Positions 50,291-62,510 of a stretch of DNA of 64,000 bases are shown one piece after another. Below the pieces are notes generated by a model. That model was not told the origin of the DNA, searched no databases, and worked only from the letters and a program-made list of their open reading frames with translations. The position numbers and the translations under genes were made by a program. How positions within the stretch are numbered: position 1 is the first letter of the stretch; every line of letters begins with the position of its first letter. This stretch comes from Litoditis marina (lineage: Eukaryota; Nematoda; Chromadorea; Rhabditida; Rhabditidae): assembly GCA_964036275.1 (NCBI GenBank), contig OZ038435.1, forward strand, positions 7,611,687 through 7,675,686, given 5' to 3'.

Positions 50291-53200
50291 CATTTGACCG
50301 GCCGCCGGTGAAGTGAAATAAAACTAGTTCGATATGAGATACAACTAGTTCGAAAGTCATTTGACCGGCCGCCGGTGGACTAGTATAAAACGAATTTGAG
50401 AGTCATTTGACCGGCCGCCGGTGAATCGAGATACAAATGTCATTTGACCGGCCGCCGGTGAAGTGAAAAAAAAACTAGTTCGAATTGAGATACAACTAGT
50501 TCGAGAGCCATTTGACCGGCCGCCGGTGGATTGAGATAAAACTAATTTAAGAGTCATTTGACCGGCCGCCGGTGAAGCGAGATCCCAAAGTCATTTGACC
50601 GGCCGCCGGTGAAGTGAAATAAAACTAGTTCGAATTGAGATACAACTAGTTCGAGAGCCATTCGACCGGCCGCCGGTGGATTGAAATAAAACTAATTTGA
50701 GAGTCATTTGACCGGCCGCCGGTGAAGCGAGATCCCAAAGTCATTTGACCGGCCGTCGGTGAAGTGAAATAAAACTAGTTTGAATTGAGATTCAACTAGT
50801 TCGAGAGGCATTTGACCGGCCGCCGGTGAATCGAGATCCCAGAGTCATTTGACCGGCCGCCGGTGAAGTGAGATAAAACTAGTTCGAATTGAGATACAGC
50901 TAGTTCGAGAGTCATCTGACCGGCCGCCGGTGAATCGAGATCCCAGAGTCATTTGACCGGCCGCCGGTGGATTGAGATGAAACTAATTTGAGAGTCACTT
51001 GACCGGCCGCCGGTGGATTAATATAAAACGAATTTGAGAGTCATTTGACCGGCCGCCGGTGAATCGAGATCCAAAAGTCATTTGACCGGCCGCCGGTGGA
51101 TTGAGATAAAACTAATTTGAGAGTCATTTGACCGGCCGCCGGTGAATCGAGATCCCGAAATCATTTGACCGGCCGCCGGTGAAGTGAGATAAAACTAGTT
51201 CGAATTGAGATACAACTAGTTCGAGAGCCATTTGACCGGCCGCCGGTATATTGAGATAAAACTAATTTGAGAGTCATTTGACCGGCCGCCGGTGAATTAA
51301 TATAAAACGAATTTGAGAGTCATTTGACCGGCCGCCGGTAAATCGAGATCCCAGAGGCATTTGATCGGCCGCCGGTGGATTGAGATAAAAACGAATTTGA
51401 GAGTCATTTGACCGGCCGCCGGTAAATCGAGATTCCAGAGGCATTTGACCGGCCGCCGGTGGATTGAGATAAAACGAATTTGAGAGTCATTTGACCGGCC
51501 GCCGGTGAATCGAGATCCCAGAGTCATTTGACCGGCCGCCGGTGGATTGAGATAAAACTAATTTGAGAGTCATTTGACCGGCCGCCGGTGAATCGAGATC
51601 CCAGAGGCGTTTCACCGGCCGCCGGTGGATTGAGATAAAAACTAATTTGAGAGTCATTTGACCGGCCGCCGGTGAATCGAGATCCCAGAGTCATTTGACC
51701 GGCCGCCGGTGGATTGAGATAAAACTAATTTAAGAGTCATTTGACCGGCCGCCGGTGAATCGAGATCCCAGAGTCATTTGACCGGCCGCCGGTGAAGTGA
51801 AATAAAACTAGTTCGAATTAAGATTCAACTAGTTCGAGAGTCATTTGACCGGCCGCCGGTGGATTGAGATAAAACTAATTTGAGAGTCATTTGACCGGCC
51901 GCCGGTAAAGCGAGATCCCAAAGTCATTTGACCGGCCGCCGGTGAACCGAGACCCCAAAGTCATTTGACCGGCCGCCGGTGAAGTGAAATAAAACTAGTT
52001 CGATATGAGATACAACTAGTTCGAAAGTCATTTGACCGGCCGCCGGTGGACTAGTATAAAACGAATTTGAGAGTCATTTGACCGGCCGCCGGTGAATCGA
52101 GATACAAATGTCATTTGACCGGCCGCCGGTGAAGTGAAAAAAAAAACTAGTTCGAATTGAGATACAACTAGTTCGAGAGCCATTTGACCAGCCGCCGGTG
52201 GATTGAGATAAAACTAATTTAAGAGTCATTTGACCGGCCGCCGGTGAAGCGAGATCCCAAAGTCATTTGACCGGCCGCCGGTGAAGTGAAATAAAACTAG
52301 TTCGAATTGAGATACAACTAGTTCGAGAGCCATTCGACCGGCCGCCGGTGGATTGAAATAAAACTAATTTGAGAGTCATTTGACCGGCCGCCGGTGAAGC
52401 GAGATCCCAAAGTCATTTGACCGGCCGTCGGTGAAGTGAAATAAAACTAGTTTGAATTGAGATTCAACTAGTTCGAGAGGCATTTGACCGGCCGCCGGTG
52501 AATCGAGATCCCAGAGTCATTTGACCGGCCGCCGGTGAAGTGAGATAAAACTAGTTCGAATTGAGATACAGCTAGTTCGAGAGTCATCTGACCGGCCGCC
52601 GGTGAATCGAGATCCCAGAGTCATTTGACCGGCCGCCGGTGGATTGAGATGAAACTAATTTGAGAGTCACTTGACCGGCCGCCGGTGGATTAATATAAAA
52701 CGAATTTGAGAGTCATTTGACCGGCCGCCGGTGAATCGAGATCCAAAAGTCATTTGACCGGCCGCCGGTGGATTGAGATAAAACTAATTTGAGAGTCATT
52801 TGACCGGCCGCCGGTGAATCGAGATCCCGAAATCATTTGACCGGCCGCCGGTATATTGAGATAAAACTAATTTGAGAGTCATTTGACCGGCCGCCGGTGA
52901 ATTAATATAAAACGAATTTGAGAGTCATTTGACCGGCCGCCGGTAAATCGAGATCCCAGAGGCATTTGATCGGCCGCCGGTGGATTGAGATAAAAACGAA
53001 TTTGAGAGTCATTTGACCGGCCGCCGGTAAATCGAGATTCCAGAGGCATTTGACCGGCCGCCGGTGGATTGAGATAAAACGAATTTGAGAGTCATTTGAC
53101 CGGCCGCCGGTGAATCGAGATCCCAGAGTCATTTGACCGGCCGCCGGTGGATTGAGATAAAACTAATTTGAGAGTCATTTGACCGGCCGCCGGTGAATCG

Positions 53201-53560
53201 AGATCCCAGAGGCGTTTCACCGGCCGCCGGTGGATTGAGATAAAAACTAATTTGAGAGTCATTTGACCGGCCGCCGGTGAATCGAGATCCCAGAGTCATT
53301 TGACCGGCCGCCGGTGGATTGAGATAAAACTAATTTAAGAGTCATTTGACCGGCCGCCGGTGAATCGAGATCCCAGAGTCATTTGACCGGCCGCCGGTGA
53401 AGTGAAATAAAACTAGTTCGAATTAAGATTCAACTAGTTCGAGAGTCATTTGACCGGCCGCCGGTGGATTGAGATAAAACTAATTTGAGAGTCATTTGAC
53501 CGGCCGCCGGTAAAGCGAGATCCCAAAGTCATTTGACCGGCCGCCGGTGAAGTGAAATAA
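50280..53560 (+). repeat. Tandem duplication, 1671 to 1605 bp offset, with one-unit loss
   Basis: A segment beginning near 50280 (marker GATATGAGATAC at 50331) recurs at 52002, an offset of 1671 bp. Farther right the offset is 1605 bp (sites at 51297 and 52902). The change is explained by one 67-bp unit present after CCCGAAATC near 51160 and absent at 52830, plus one extra A in an A-tract (9 A at about 50466, 10 A at about 52137). Both copies share the T-to-A change that made that A-tract. Confidence 0.85.
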
Positions 53561-56500
53561 AACTAGTTCGAATTGAGATTGAACTAGTTCGAGAGCCCTT
53601 TGACCGGCCGCCGGTGGATTGAGATAAAAACTAATTTGAGAGTCATTTGACCGGCCGCCGGTGAATCGAGATCCCAGAGTCATTTGACCGGCCGCCGGTG
53701 GATTGAGATAAAACTAATTTAAGAGTCATTTGACCGGCCGCCGGTGAATCGAGATCCCAGAGTCATTTGACCGGCCGCCGGTGAAGTGAAATAAAACTAG
53801 TTCGAATTAAGATTCAACTAGTTCGAGAGTCATTTGACCGGCCGCCGGTGGATTGAGATAAAACTAATTTGAGAGTCATTTGACCGGCCGCCGGTAAAGC
53901 GAGATCCCAAAGTCATTTGACCGGCCGCCGGTGAAAAGAAATAAAACTAGTTCGAATTGAGATACAACTAGTTCGAGAGTCATTTGACCGCCCGCCGGTA
54001 AATCGAGCTCCCAGAGGCATTTGACCGGCCGCCGGTGGATTGAGATAAAACGAATTTGAGAGTAATTTGACCGGCCGCCGGTGAATCAAGATCCCAGAGT
54101 CATTTGACCGGCCGCCGGTGAAGTGAAATAAAACTAGTTCGAATTGAGATACAACTAGTTCGAGAACCATTTGACCGGCCGCCGGTGGATTGAGATAAAA
54201 CTAATTTGAGAGTAACTTGACCGGCCGCCGGTGAATCGAGATCCCAAAGTCATTTGACCGGCCGCCGGTGAAGTGAGATAAAACTAGTTCGAATTGAGAT
54301 ACAACTAGTTCGAGAGTCATCTGACCGGCCGCCGGTGAATCGAGATCCCAGAGTCATTTGACCGGCCGCCGGTGAATCGAGATCCAAAAGTCATTTGACC
54401 GGCCGCCGGTGGATTAATATAAAACGAATTTGAGAGTCATTTGACCGGCCGCCGGTGAATCGAGATCCAAAAGTCATTTGACCGGCCGCCGGTGGATTGA
54501 GATAAAACTAGTTCGAGAGTCATTTGACCGGCCGCCGGTGGATTAATATAAAACTAATTTGAGAGTCATTTGACCGGCCGCCGGTGAATCGAGATCCCAG
54601 AGTCATTTGACCGGCCGCCGGTGGATTGAGATAAAACTAATTTAAGAGTCATTTGACCGGCCGCCGGTGAATCGAGATCCCAGAGTCATTTGACCGGCCG
54701 CCGGTGAAGTGAAATAAAACTAGTTCGAATTAAGATTCAACTAGTTCGAGAGTCATTTGACCGGCCGCCGGTGGATTGAGATAAAACTAATTTGAGAGTC
54801 ATTTGACCGGCCGCCGGTAAAGCGAGATCCCAAAGTCATTTGACCGGCCGCCGGTGAAAAGAAATAAAACTAGTTCGAATTGAGATACAACTAGTTCGAG
54901 AGTCATTTGACCGCCCGCCGGTAAATCGAGCTCCCAGAGGCATTTGACCGGCCGCCGGTGGATTGAGATAAAACGAATTTGAGAGTAATTTGACCGGCCG
55001 CCGGTGAATCGAGATCCCAGAGTCATTTGACCGGCCGCCGGTGAAGTGAAATAAAACTAGTTCGAATTGAGATACAACTAGTTCGAGAACCATTTGACCG
55101 GCCGCCGGTGGATTGAGATAAAACTAATTTGAGAGTAACTTGACCGGCCGCCGGTGAATCGAGATCCCAAAGTCATTTGACCGGCCGCCGGTGAAGTGAG
55201 ATAAAACTAGTTCGAATTGAGATACAACTAGTTCGAGAGTCATCTGACCGGCCGCCGGTGAATCGAGATCCCAGAGTCATTTGACCGGCCGCCGGTGAAT
55301 CGAGATCCAAAAGTCATTTGACCGGCCGCCGGTGGATTAATATAAAACGAATTTGAGAGTCATTTGACCGGCCGCCGGTGAATCGAGATCCAAAAGTCAT
55401 TTGACCGGCCGCCGGTGGATTGAGATAAAACTAGTTCGAGAGTCATTTGACCGGCCGCCGGTGGATTAATATAAAACTAATTTGAGAGTCATTTGACCGG
55501 CCGCCGGTGAATCGAGATCCCAGAGTCATTTGACCGGCCGCCGGTGGATTGAGATAAAACTAATTTAAGAGTCATTTGACCGGCCGCCGGTGAATCGAGA
55601 TCCCAGAGTCATTTGACCGGCCGCCGGTGAAGTGAAATAAAACTAGTTCGAATTGGGATTCAACTAGTTCGAGAGCCGTTTGACCGGCCGCCGGTGGATT
55701 GAGATAAAACTAATTTGAGAGTAATTTGACCGGCCGCCGGTGAAGCGAGATCCCAAAGTCATTTGACCGGCCGCCGGTGAAAAGAAATAAAACTAGTTCG
55801 AATTGAGATACAACTAGTTCGAGAGTCATTTGACCGCCCGCCGGTGAATCGAGATCCCAGAGGCATTTGACCGGCCGCCGCTGGATTGAGATAAAACAAA
55901 TTTGAGAGTAATTTGACCGGCCGCCGGTGAATCGAGATCCCAGAGTCATTTGACCGGCCGCCGGTGGATTGAGATAAAACTAATTTGAGAGTCATTTGAC
56001 CGGCCGCCGGTGAATTGAGATAAAAACGAATTTGAGAGTCATTTAACCGGCCGCCGGTGAATCGAGATCCCAGAGTCATTTGACCGGCCGCCGGTGGATT
56101 GAGATAAAACTAATTTGAGAGTCATTTGACCGGCCGCCGGTGAATCGAGATCCCAGAGGCGTTTCACCGGCCGCCGGTGAATTGAGATAAAAACGAATTT
56201 GAGAGTCATTTGACCGGCCGCCGGTAAATCTAGATCCCAGAGGCATTTCACCGGCCGCCGGTGGATTGAGATAAAACGAATTTGAGAGTCATTTGACCGG
56301 CCGCCGGTGAATCGAGATCCCAGAGTCATTTGACCGGCCGCCGGTGGATTGAGATAAAACTAATTTGAGAGTCATTTGACCGGCCGCCGGTGAATCGAGA
56401 TCCCAGAGGCGTTTCACCGGCCGCCGGTGGATTGAGATAAAAACTAATTTGAGAGTCATTTGACCGGCCGCCGGTGAATCGAGATCCCAGAGTCATTTGA

Positions 56501-59500
56501 CCGGCCGCCGGTGGATTGAGATAAAACTAATTTAAGAGTCATTTGACCGGCCGCCGGTGAATCGAGATCCCAGAGTCATTTGACCGGCCGCCGGTGAAGT
56601 GAAATAAAACTAGTTCGAATTAAGATTCAACTAGTTCGAGAGTCATTTGACCGGCCGCCGGTGGATTGAGATAAAACTAATTTGAGAGTCATTTGACCGG
56701 CCGCCGGTAAAGCGAGATCCCAAAGTCATTTGACCGGCCGCCGGTGAAGTGAAATAAAACTAGTTCGAATTGAGATTGAACTAGTTCGAGAGCCCTTTGA
56801 CCGGCCGCCGGTGGATTGAGATAAAAACTAATTTGAGAGTCATTTGACCGGCCGCCGGTGAATCGAGATCCCAGAGTCATTTGACCGGCCGCCGGTGGAT
56901 TGAGATAAAACTAATTTAAGAGTCATTTGACCGGCCGCCGGTGAATCGAGATCCCAGAGTCATTTGACCGGCCGCCGGTGAAGTGAAATAAAACTAGTTC
57001 GAATTAAGATTCAACTAGTTCGAGAGTCATTTGACCGGCCGCCGGTGGATTGAGATAAAACTAATTTGAGAGTCATTTGACCGGCCGCCGGTAAAGCGAG
57101 ATCCCAAAGTCATTTGACCGGCCGCCGGTGAAAAGAAATAAAACTAGTTCGAATTGAGATACAACTAGTTCGAGAGTCATTTGACCGCCCGCCGGTAAAT
57201 CGAGCTCCCAGAGGCATTTGACCGGCCGCCGGTGGATTGAGATAAAACGAATTTGAGAGTAATTTGACCGGCCGCCGGTGAATCGAGATCCCAGAGTCAT
57301 TTGACCGGCCGCCGGTGAAGTGAAATAAAACTAGTTCGAATTGAGATACAACTAGTTCGAGAACCATTTGACCGGCCGCCGGTGGATTGAGATAAAACTA
57401 ATTTGAGAGTAACTTGACCGGCCGCCGGTGAATCGAGATCCCAAAGTCATTTGACCGGCCGCCGGTGAAGTGAGATAAAACTATTTCGAATTGAGATACA
57501 ACTAGTTCGAGAGTCATCTGACCGGCCGCCGGTGAATCGAGATCCCAGAGTCATTTGACCGGCCGCCGGTGAATCGAGATCCAAAAGTCATTTGACCGGC
57601 CGCCGGTGGATTAATATAAAACGAATTTGAGAGTCATTTGACCGGCCGCCGGTGAATCGAGATCCAAAAGTCATTTGACCGGCCGCCGGTGGATTGAGAT
57701 AAAACTAGTTCGAGAGTCATTTGACCGGCCGCCGGTGGATTAATATAAAACTAATTTGAGAGTCATTTGACCGGCCGCCGGTGAATCGAGATCCCAGAGT
57801 CATTTGACCGGCCGCCGGTGGATTGAGATAAAACTAATTTAAGAGTCATTTGACCGGCCGCCGGTGAATCGAGATCCCAGAGTCATTTGACCGGCCGCCG
57901 GTGAAGTGAAATAAAACTAGTTCGAATTAAGATTCAACTAGTTCGAGAGTCATTTGACCGGCCGCCGGTGGATTGAGATAAAACTAATTTGAGAGTCATT
58001 TGACCGGCCGCCGGTAAAGCGAGATCCCAAAGTCATTTGACCGGCCGCCGGTGAAAAGAAATAAAACTAGTTCGAATTGAGATACAACTAGTTCGAGAGT
58101 CATTTGACCGCCCGCCGGTAAATCGAGCTCCCAGAGGCATTTGACCGGCCGCCGGTGGATTGAGATAAAACGAATTTGAGAGTAATTTGACCGGCCGCCG
58201 GTGAATCGAGATCCCAGAGTCATTTGACCGGCCGCCGGTGAAGTGAAATAAAACTAGTTCGAATTGAGATACAACTAGTTCGAGAACCATTTGACCGGCC
58301 GCCGGTGGATTGAGATAAAACTAATTTGAGAGTAACTTGACCGGCCGCCGGTGAATCGAGATCCCAAAGTCATTTGACCGGCCGCCGGTGAAGTGAGATA
58401 AAACTAGTTCGAATTGAGATACAACTAGTTCGAGAGTCATCTGACCGGCCGCCGGTGAATCGAGATCCCAGAGTCATTTGACCGGCCGCCGGTGAATCGA
58501 GATCCAAAAGTCATTTGACCGGCCGCCGGTGGATTAATATAAAACGAATTTGAGAGTCATTTGACCGGCCGCCGGTGAATCGAGATCCAAAAGTCATTTG
58601 ACCGGCCGCCGGTGGATTGAGATAAAACTAGTTCGAGAGTCATTTGACCGGCCGCCGGTGGATTAATATAAAACTAATTTGAGAGTCATTTGACCGGCCG
58701 CCGGTGAATCGAGATCCCAGAGTCATTTGACCGGCCGCCGGTGGATTGAGATAAAACTAATTTAAGAGTCATTTGACCGGCCGCCGGTGAATCGAGATCC
58801 CAGAGTCATTTGACCGGCCGCCGGTGAAGTGAAATAAAACTAGTTCGAATTGGGATTCAACTAGTTCGAGAGCCGTTTGACCGGCCGCCGGTGGATTGAG
58901 ATAAAACTAATTTGAGAGTAATTTGACCGGCCGCCGGTGAAGCGAGATCCCAAAGTCATTTGACCGGCCGCCGGTGAAAAGAAATAAAACTAGTTCGAAT
59001 TGAGATACAACTAGTTCGAGAGTCATTTGACCGCCCGCCGGTGAATCGAGATCCCAGAGGCATTTGACCGGCCGCCGCTGGATTGAGATAAAACAAATTT
59101 GAGAGTAATTTGACCGGCCGCCGGTGAATCGAGATCCCAGAGTCATTTGACCGGCCGCCGGTGGATTGAGATAAAACTAATTTGAGAGTCATTTGACCGG
59201 CCGCCGGTGAATTGAGATAAAAACGAATTTGAGAGTCATTTAACCGGCCGCCGGTGAATCGAGATCCCAGAGTCATTTGACCGGCCGCCGGTGGATTGAG
59301 ATAAAACTAATTTGAGAGTCATTTGACCGGCCGCCGGTGAATCGAGATCCCAGAGGCGTTTCACCGGCCGCCGGTGAATTGAGATAAAAACGAATTTGAG
59401 AGTCATTTGACCGGCCGCCGGTAAATCTAGATCCCAGAGGCATTTCACCGGCCGCCGGTGGATTGAGATAAAACGAATTTGAGAGTCATTTGACCGGCCG

Positions 59501-59530
59501 CCGGTGAATCGAGATCCCAGAGTCATTTGA
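53050..59530 (+). repeat. 3197-bp tandem segmental duplication
   Basis: Sequence from about 53050 to 56330 matches about 56250 to 59530 with a constant offset of 3197 bp. Markers are GGCGTTTCAC at 53211 and 56408, and equivalent sites at 53492/56689, 54799/57996, 55710/58907 and 56039/59236. The match is lost before about 53040 (AATCGAGATTCC against AATCTAGATCCC) and after about 59530. An extended match at one constant offset points to recent tandem duplication. Confidence 0.85.
53650..55500 (+). repeat. 923-bp tandem repeat inside the larger duplications
   Basis: Equivalent sites at 53913 and 54836 are 923 bp apart. The same 923-bp pair recurs at 57073/57996 and 59786/60709. Markers include the AATCGAGCTCCC tail after the GACCGCCCGCCGG core. 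The next equivalent interval is 911 bp (54799 to 55710) and carries AATTGGGATTCAAC instead of AATTAAGATTCAAC, so it is a more diverged relative. Confidence 0.8.
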
Positions 59531-62510
59531 CCGGTCGCCGGTGAAGTGAAATAAAACTAGTTCGAATTGAGATACAACTAGTTCGAGAGCCATTTGACCG
59601 GCCGCCGGTGGATTGAGATAAAACGAATTTGAGAGTCATTTGACCGGCCGCCGGTGAATCGAGATCCAAATGTCATTTGACCGGCCGCCGGTGAAGTGAA
59701 ATAAAACTAGTTCGAATTGAGATACAACTAGTTCGAGAGCCATTTGACCGGCCGCCGGTGAATTGAGATAAAACTAATTTAAGAGTCATTTGACCGGCCG
59801 CCGGTAAAGCGAGATCCCAAAGTCATTTGACCGGCCGCCGGTGAAAAGAAATAAAACTAGTTCGAATTGAGATACAACTAGTTCGAGAGTCATTTGACCG
59901 CCCGCCGGTAAATCGAGCTCCCAGAGGCATTTGACCGGCCGCCGGTGGATTGAGATAAAACGAATTTGAGAGTAATTTGACCGGCCGCCGGTGAATCGAG
60001 ATCCCAGAGTCATTTGACCGGCCGCCGGTGAAGTGAAATAAAACTAGTTCGAATTGAGATACAACTAGTTCGAGAACCATTTGACCGGCCGCCGGTGGAT
60101 TGAGATAAAACTAATTTGAGAGTAACTTGACCGGCCGCCGGTGAATCGAGATCCCAAAGTCATTTGACCGGCCGCCGGTGAAGTGAGATAAAACTAGTTC
60201 GAATTGAGATACAACTAGTTCGAGAGTCATCTGACCGGCCGCCGGTGAATCGAGATCCCAGAGTCATTTGACCGGCCGCCGGTGAATCGAGATCCAAAAG
60301 TCATTTGACCGGCCGCCGGTGGATTAATATAAAACGAATTTGAGAGTCATTTGACCGGCCGCCGGTGAATCGAGATCCAAAAGTCATTTGACCGGCCGCC
60401 GGTGGATTGAGATAAAACTAGTTCGAGAGTCATTTGACCGGCCGCCGGTGGATTAATATAAAACTAATTTGAGAGTCATTTGACCGGCCGCCGGTGAATC
60501 GAGATCCCAGAGTCATTTGACCGGCCGCCGGTGGATTGAGATAAAACTAATTTAAGAGTCATTTGACCGGCCGCCGGTGAATCGAGATCCCAGAGTCATT
60601 TGACCGGCCGCCGGTGAAGTGAAATAAAACTAGTTCGAATTAAGATTCAACTAGTTCGAGAGTCATTTGACCGGCCGCCGGTGGATTGAGATAAAACTAA
60701 TTTGAGAGTCATTTGACCGGCCGCCGGTAAAGCGAGATCCCAAAGTCATTTGACCGGCCGCCGGTGAAAAGAAATAAAACTAGTTCGAATTGAGATACAA
60801 CTAGTTCGAGAGTCATTTGACCGCCCGCCGGTAAATCGAGCTCCCAGAGGCATTTGACCGGCCGCCGGTGGATTGAGATAAAACGAATTTGAGAGTAATT
60901 TGACCGGCCGCCGGTGAATCGAGATCCCAGAGTCATTTGACCGGCCGCCGGTGAAGTGAAATAAAACTAGTTCGAATTGAGATACAACTAGTTCGAGAAC
61001 CATTTGACCGGCCGCCGGTGGATTGAGATAAAACTAATTTGAGAGTAACTTGACCGGCCGCCGGTGAATCGAGATCCCAAAGTCATTTGACCGGCCGCCG
61101 GTGAAGTGAGATAAAACTAGTTCGAATTGAGATACAACTAGTTCGAGAGTCATCTGACCGGCCGCCGGTGAATCGAGATCCCAGAGTCATTTGACCGGCC
61201 GCCGGTGAATCGAGATCCAAAAGTCATTTGACCGGCCGCCGGTGGATTAATATAAAACGAATTTGAGAGTCATTTGACCGGCCGCCGGTGAATCGAGATC
61301 CAAAAGTCATTTGACCGGCCGCCGGTGGATTGAGATAAAACTAGTTCGAGAGTCATTTGACCGGCCGCCGGTGGATTAATATAAAACTAATTTGAGAGTC
61401 ATTTGACCGGCCGCCGGTGAATCGAGATCCCAGAGTCATTTGACCGGCCGCCGGTGGATTGAGATAAAACTAATTTAAGAGTCATTTGACCGGCCGCCGG
61501 TGAATCGAGATCCCAGAGTCATTTGACCGGCCGCCGGTGAAGTGAAATAAAACTAGTTCGAATTGGGATTCAACTAGTTCGAGAGCCGTTTGACCGGCCG
61601 CCGGTGGATTGAGATAAAACTAATTTGAGAGTAATTTGACCGGCCGCCGGTGAAGCGAGATCCCAAAGTCATTTGACCGGCCGCCGGTGAAAAGAAATAA
61701 AACTAGTTCGAATTGAGATACAACTAGTTCGAGAGTCATTTGACCGCCCGCCGGTGAATCGAGATCCCAGAGGCATTTGACCGGCCGCCGCTGGATTGAG
61801 ATAAAACAAATTTGAGAGTAATTTGACCGGCCGCCGGTGAATCGAGATCCCAGAGTCATTTGACCGGCCGCCGGTGGATTGAGATAAAACTAATTTGAGA
61901 GTCATTTGACCGGCCGCCGGTGAATTGAGATAAAAACGAATTTGAGAGTCATTTAACCGGCCGCCGGTGAATCGAGATCCCAGAGTCATTTGACCGGCCG
62001 CCGGTGGATTGAGATAAAACTAATTTGAGAGTCATTTGACCGGCCGCCGGTGAATCGAGATCCCAGAGGCGTTTCACCGGCCGCCGGTGAATTGAGATAA
62101 AAACGAATTTGAGAGTCATTTGACCGGCCGCCGGTAAATCTAGATCCCAGAGGCATTTCACCGGCCGCCGGTGGATTGAGATGAAACGAATTTGAGAGTC
62201 ATTTGACCGGCCGCCGGTGAATCGAGATCCCAGAGTCATTTGACCGGTCGCCGGTGAAGTGAAATAAAACTAGTTCGAATTGAGATACAACTAGTTCGAG
62301 AGCCATTTGACCGGCCGCCGGTGGATTGAGATAAAACGAATTTGAGAGTCATTTGACCGGCCGCCGGTGAATCGAGATCCAAATGTCATTTGACCGGCCG
62401 CCGGTGAAGTGAAATAAAACTAGTTCGAATTGAGATACAACTAGTTCGAGAGCCATTTGACCGGCCGCCGGTGAATTGAGATAAAACTAATTTAAGAGTC
62501 ATTTGACCGG
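57080..62510 (+). repeat. 2713-bp tandem segmental duplication overlapping the 3197-bp one
   Basis: Sites at 57073/59786, 57996/60709, 58907/61620 and 59236/61949 are all 2713 bp apart. The segment 59795-62510 therefore repeats about 57080-59795, including the CCGGTCGCCGG core near 59531 and 62244. A private GAGATGAAACG at about 62180 distinguishes the later copy. Confidence 0.85.

Noticed and set aside
56039..56329. Open frames in block C with peptides such as FTGGRSND and HRRPVK repeated
   Set aside because: These are translations of the 20-bp core in different frames. They overlap each other in two frames and follow the satellite duplications exactly.
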